64,000 nucleotides of DNA from positions 558,001 to 622,000 of the forward strand of contig NZ_JMMA01000002.1 in NCBI RefSeq assembly GCF_000686125.1. Reading direction: 5' to 3'. The notes below the pieces were generated by a model. It saw nothing but the letters and a program-made list of their open reading frames with translations, was not told where the DNA came from and ran no database searches. This document shows, piece after piece, positions 60,719 to 64,000 of this stretch (positions within the stretch are counted from its first letter, which is position 1; every line of letters begins with the position of its first letter). This stretch comes from Ruminococcus sp. NK3A76. Its GTDB lineage: Bacteria > Bacillota > Clostridia > Oscillospirales > Ruminococcaceae. The position numbers and the translations under genes are program-made.

Positions 60719-62185
60719 TCATTCTCCTTTTATGGTCAGTGTTTCAAGAGTCACGCTCTTCATTTTGTTTGATATTATGTGTATCTCGTAATCACCGTCT
60801 GCCAAGTCAGATGTGTCGATGTGCGCCGAGAAGCCGTATTCGGTATCTTCAAGCCCCTGGCCGTCAAGCAGCATCTGCTCGGCAATGGGGAAGGCCTCAT
60901 AGGTCTTTTCAACACCGCTGCCGGTCAGCTGAATGTACACCCTCGCATCGTCGCTTGCAAAGTTATCATCAAGCGTACCGTATATGAAAACGCCGGCGCT
61001 TTCTTCCTTGATGAATGCCCTGTTGCCGTCGGCCGCATAGTCGCCCGTGTAGTCGGATATCTCACGCAGGGGGGCTTTCATGTTGGGTGCTGATGTGGTG
61101 ATGTTTGCAAGATTTCTCTCGACTATCTCGTACACAAGGTCGCCGCCTGCCGGCAGGGAGTTCATGTTCGGCACAGTGCGCCTCTCAAAGAAAGCTGTGT
61201 CGTAATTGTCTATCATAAACGGCAGCAGCGCACGCCCGAAGGAGTCTCTTATCATATACAGACTGCCTGCGCCTGTGGGCTTTAGCTTCTGTGTGCGTAT
61301 CCTTGTGTCGCCCTGCTCCTTGTCTGACATGAAAAGCTCTAAGCTCGCCTTTGTGTCGGACGCTGCAGGAGGCATCGTGAAGCGGAACTCGTCGTACTCG
61401 ATATCAAAGCGGTACTGCTCGTCATAGCCCGGGTCATTCGGGTAGAGCAGCTTTTCAAGGTCGCCCTGCCAGTCGTTGGTGACGCTGTAGGATACATTGT
61501 CGTATGTCTTGTGAGGGTGCGACAGCCCGTCCATAATGGCGTTGTAGCCGATAAGCGCCCCAAGGTAGTTCCAGTGGGTGTCACGCTTGTGGTAGATGCC
61601 GTTATCCTTATTGTCACGCATCACCTGCTTCATATCGAGCACGCTGACACCGTATGCATTGAGCCGTTCAAGCAGCCTTGAGTAGTTGTTCTCATCTGCC
61701 TTGATGTAGTTTGCAGGCATATATTCGTCATACACCTCTGCCTTGTTAGGCATCGGCACAAAGAGGAACTTTCCTCCCTTTTCCCTGACATTTTCTTCTA
61801 TCAGCGAGAGTGTGACAGCCGTGCATTCGAGCCTGTGGCTGCTCATAGCGTTTGAATCTATGTAATCCTTTGCCGAGCCCTCGAAGAACAGCCAGCCGTC
61901 CTTGCCTGATATGACGTTTGCTGTCGGTGCGCCGAACACCTCGCTCTTTATCCTGCCTGCCCCTTCAAGAAGCGTTGCCCTGAAAGGCAGCCTGTCGTTA
62001 TACCACGCCTCGGCCTGCTCGGAAAACGATGTGTTGAGCGAGCCGTCTTCTATTATCTTCGGCGCTTTGGCAAGCTCACGCTTTTCTATCTGCTCATTGC
62101 TCGATGCAAAAGGCATAGTGATAAGCGGTGCTGCGCACACCCCGAAGAAAAGGGCAGCGTAAATTATCTTAAAAGCCTTATTCAT
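60719..62185 (-). CDS. AlgX/AlgJ/DHHW-like acetyl-transfer protein
   Basis: 488 residues with an N-terminal signal anchor. NDRLPFRATLLEG near 68, GKDGWLFFEGS near 95, and KRDTHWNYLGALIGYNAI near 198 (Asp-x-His-Trp catalytic block), then MIRDSFGRALLPF with the Ser-containing motif near 315, follow the pattern of SGNH-like alginate acetylation proteins. A C-terminal beta domain (about 385-488) ends it. It works with the MBOAT protein encoded just upstream to acetylate a surface polymer; which polymer is unknown. Start ATG 62185 follows AGGGGGCG. Confidence 0.85.
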   Translation of the reverse strand: MNKAFKIIYAALFFGVCAAPLITMPFASSNEQIEKRELAKAPKIIEDGSLNTSFSEQAEAWYNDRLPFRATLLEGAGRIKSEVFGAPTANVISGKDGWLFFEGSAKDYIDSNAMSSHRLECTAVTLSLIEENVREKGGKFLFVPMPNKAEVYDEYMPANYIKADENNYSRLLERLNAYGVSVLDMKQVMRDNKDNGIYHKRDTHWNYLGALIGYNAIMDGLSHPHKTYDNVSYSVTNDWQGDLEKLLYPNDPGYDEQYRFDIEYDEFRFTMPPAASDTKASLELFMSDKEQGDTRIRTQKLKPTGAGSLYMIRDSFGRALLPFMIDNYDTAFFERRTVPNMNSLPAGGDLVYEIVERNLANITTSAPNMKAPLREISDYTGDYAADGNRAFIKEESAGVFIYGTLDDNFASDDARVYIQLTGSGVEKTYEAFPIAEQMLLDGQGLEDTEYGFSAHIDTSDLADGDYEIHIISNKMKSVTLETLTIKGE

Positions 62186-62198
62186 ATCCACGCCCCCC

Positions 62199-63605
62199 TT
62201 AAAATCTGAAATAGATAAACGGGTTATATGTGCTCGATACAAGCGAGAGCACACACAGAGCGAATATCACAAGTGTTCCTGTATATGCGGTGTACTGTGC
62301 GATGGGGTAGGCCTTTGTCTTTTCGAGCTTGGCTTTTATAAAAGGCACTGTGGGTATGCATATAATCACACCGAAGATGAATGCCGTGAGCACAAGGCCG
62401 TTGAGCATCGAATAGACTGTAGCATCAACGCCTGCATCGCCTGCGCTGAATGTGAACATATCGGCTATCACCTTTACACCCTGTGTCAGAGTGTCTGCTC
62501 TGAATATTACAAATGTGACTATCACAACGAGCATGGTGTATATATGCAGCAGCGGAGCGAGCTTTTTGTTCTTGGTGGGGATAAGCCCGTGGTTTTCAAG
62601 CAGCAGGAAAAACCCGTGCGCAAGACCCCACACGATGAATGTGAAATTAGCCCCGTGCCAGAAGCCTGTCAGAAAGAAGACGATTATCTTGTTGACATCT
62701 GTCCTGACCTTGCCCTTGCGGTTGCCGCCCAGGGGGATATATACATACTCCTTGAACCATGTCGAGAGGGAAATATGCCACCTTCTCCAGAAATCCTGCA
62801 TACTGCCGGCGGAGAATGGGTAGTTGAAGTTGTCCTTGAAGTCAAAGCCGAACATACACCCAAGGCCTATTGCCATGTCAGAGTAGCCCGAGAAATCAAA
62901 GAATATCTGCAAGCTATAGCACACAGCGCCTATCCACGCAGCGCCCGAGCCCAGCTTGTCAGGGTCAAGCCCGAAGACCGTGTCAGCCACAAGCCCCATC
63001 TGATTTGCTATGAGCACCTTTTTGGCAAGGCCTGTTATAAAGCGGTTGACGCCTCTTGAGACCCTGTCGGCTGTAAGCTCACGCTTGTGCAGCTGGGCTT
63101 CGATATCGTGATACTTGACGATAGGCCCGGCAATAAGCTGCGGAAAGAACGATATGTACAATAAAACGGACATCAAGCTTTTCTGCACCGACTTTTTGTC
63201 TCTGTAAACGTCGATAACATAGCTGAGCCCCTGAAATGTGAAGAAGGATATGCCTATCGGCAGCCTTATCTTCGGCACGGGTATGCCGATGCCTGTCGTG
63301 TCATTAATAAGCTGTGCAAAGAAGCCTGTGTATTTAAAGGCGATGAGGAGTCCGATATTTAATAGCACTGCTAAGAACACCGCCGCCTTGTCATGCTTGT
63401 CCTTTGATGCGGCACGCCCGAGGAAATAGTTTATGATGACGGATATTATCATGATAAACACAGCCACCGGCTCGCCGAATGCGTAGAACACAAGGCTTGC
63501 GAGCATCAACAGGATATTGCGTATGCTGTCTTTGGCGCATATGCAGTAAAGCCCGAATGTCACGGGCAGAAATATAAACAGGAATATGACCGAGCTGAAG
63601 GTCAT
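62199..63605 (-). CDS. MBOAT-family O-acyltransferase (AlgI/DltB type)
   Basis: 468 residues with about 11 spans. It carries acyl groups across the membrane. Blocks: KIRLPIGISFFTFQGLSYVIDVYR near 108, SGYSDMAIGLGCMFGF near 240, NYPFSAGSMQDFWRRWHISLSTWFKEYVYIPLGGN near 258, and FFLTGFWHGANFTFIVWG near 310 with the catalytic His. GGAGGGAAG precedes ATG 63605. The AlgX-like gene starts 13 bp after its stop. Confidence 0.93.
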   Translation of the reverse strand: MTFSSVIFLFIFLPVTFGLYCICAKDSIRNILLMLASLVFYAFGEPVAVFIMIISVIINYFLGRAASKDKHDKAAVFLAVLLNIGLLIAFKYTGFFAQLINDTTGIGIPVPKIRLPIGISFFTFQGLSYVIDVYRDKKSVQKSLMSVLLYISFFPQLIAGPIVKYHDIEAQLHKRELTADRVSRGVNRFITGLAKKVLIANQMGLVADTVFGLDPDKLGSGAAWIGAVCYSLQIFFDFSGYSDMAIGLGCMFGFDFKDNFNYPFSAGSMQDFWRRWHISLSTWFKEYVYIPLGGNRKGKVRTDVNKIIVFFLTGFWHGANFTFIVWGLAHGFFLLLENHGLIPTKNKKLAPLLHIYTMLVVIVTFVIFRADTLTQGVKVIADMFTFSAGDAGVDATVYSMLNGLVLTAFIFGVIICIPTVPFIKAKLEKTKAYPIAQYTAYTGTLVIFALCVLSLVSSTYNPFIYFRF

Positions 63606-63694
63606 TATCTTCCCTCCCTATAGTCTTTATTGAAAGCCGGGTGACGCATTTATATTAGTAAGCCCCGGCGTTATTTCATTAATAATGAATGCAC

Positions 63695-63730
63695 ACATTT
63701 ATTATACCATAATAAATGTAATAAAGTCAA
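63695..63730 (-). promoter_or_regulatory. Promoter of the MBOAT operon with perfect palindrome
   Basis: On the minus strand TTGACT (63730-63725), 18-bp spacer, TATAAT (63706-63701). ACATTTATTA-N5-TAATAAATGT (63695-63719), a 10-bp perfect inverted repeat, covers the -10 box and is a likely repressor site. Confidence 0.7.
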
Positions 63731-63862
63731 TAATTTATATCAAGCTGTAAACAAATTGTATAGATTTACAGGCCGCAGACATGAAATGCCGTAAAAATGC
63801 AAGGAATAACCGCCGTCTATGCATCATATACTGCTACAACACCTTACCGAAAGGATATGGCA

Positions 63863-64000
63863 ATGAATGAACTTATTGAGAGGATAGATAGTATGATCTG
63901 GGGCTTGCCGCTCACTTTACTGATACTCGGGTGCGGAGTTTTCCTGACAGTGCGCTTTGGCGGCGTGCAGTTTAAAAGGCTTTTTGCTGCACTCAGTCTC
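63863..64000 (+). CDS. AgcS-family sodium:alanine/glycine symporter (N-terminal 46 codons, runs off the window)
   Basis: The start is ATG 63863, seven bases after AAAGGA; the ATG at 63857 is too close. MNELIERIDSMIWGLP and LTVRFGGVQFKRL are the first-span and loop segments typical of AgcS transporters. The rest is outside the window. Confidence 0.8.
   Translation, partial: MNELIERIDSMIWGLPLTLLILGCGVFLTVRFGGVQFKRLFAALSL

Noticed and set aside
60322-60987. 221-codon plus-strand frame over the Thr-rich lipoprotein
   Set aside because: Valine runs mirror the Thr codon runs of the real gene on the other strand.

Overview
The window looks like chromosome of a Gram-positive gut or rumen anaerobe close to Ruminococcus (Oscillospiraceae). 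This is an inference. It rests on near-consensus sigma-A promoters with 17-bp spacers, strong AGGAGG ribosome sites, T-box control of leuA, a SpoIID homologue, MetE/MetF/AhcY of clostridial type, an extracellular BspA-like protein ending in a type I dockerin (so probably a cellulosome-like system), and a C-terminal NPVTG sorting-like motif.

Layout. 1-2154: two directly repeated copies of an IS4-family element, the first cut by the window edge; the second ends inside a LacI-family repressor gene, whose 3' two thirds survive. 2156-6309: that repressor remnant and a sugar ABC importer (binding lipoprotein plus two permeases, no ATPase). 6413-10188: leuA with a T-box leader, divergent from galT. 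10204-14031: PIG-L deacetylase, an unknown protein and a YfhO-type membrane protein. 14082-25898: mostly housekeeping genes (small export protein, TPR protein, lipid kinase, SpoIID, thioesterase, ahcY, CmpB-like and BI-1-like membrane proteins, nth, phosphoesterase), an unknown three-gene operon, and a PadR-controlled membrane operon whose last protein carries two L7/L12-CTD-like segments. 25998-26430: a short promoter-to-terminator RNA unit, then tRNA-Arg(CCT) and tRNA-Leu(TAG). 26653-29464: a broken surface-protein gene between two copies of a 172-bp repeat and, on the minus strand, a transcript of about 180 nt containing a tRNA-like cloverleaf. 29869-34069: LysR regulator, metE, metF.

The most unusual region is 34071-45890. 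A repeat copy is fused in frame to a wall-anchored cupredoxin gene. After it, and after another repeat copy, lies a 10-kb operon: a Nif11-like precursor with a six-Cys C-terminal part, a radical SAM/SPASM enzyme, an HExxH protein, a SpoIIE-type phosphatase with an extracellular sensor, a STAS antagonist, an RsbW-like kinase, an HlyD-like subunit, two NHLM-type ABC exporters (one with a C39 peptidase) and a second Nif11-like precursor. It reads as a RiPP maturation and export system with its own partner-switching signal module.

46017-64000: a secreted Trx/CAP protein, a lipoprotein with HExxH, the dockerin LRR protein, a PAS/degenerate-GGDEF/EAL protein, rimO-pgsA-cysS-cyclophilin, a fifth repeat copy, an MBOAT/AlgX-like acetylation operon and the start of an AgcS symporter.

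Across the window, five copies of the 172-bp element with GGCAACACCGCAC inverted termini form a MITE-like family. Two of them lie in frame at the truncated 5' ends of extracytoplasmic protein genes.
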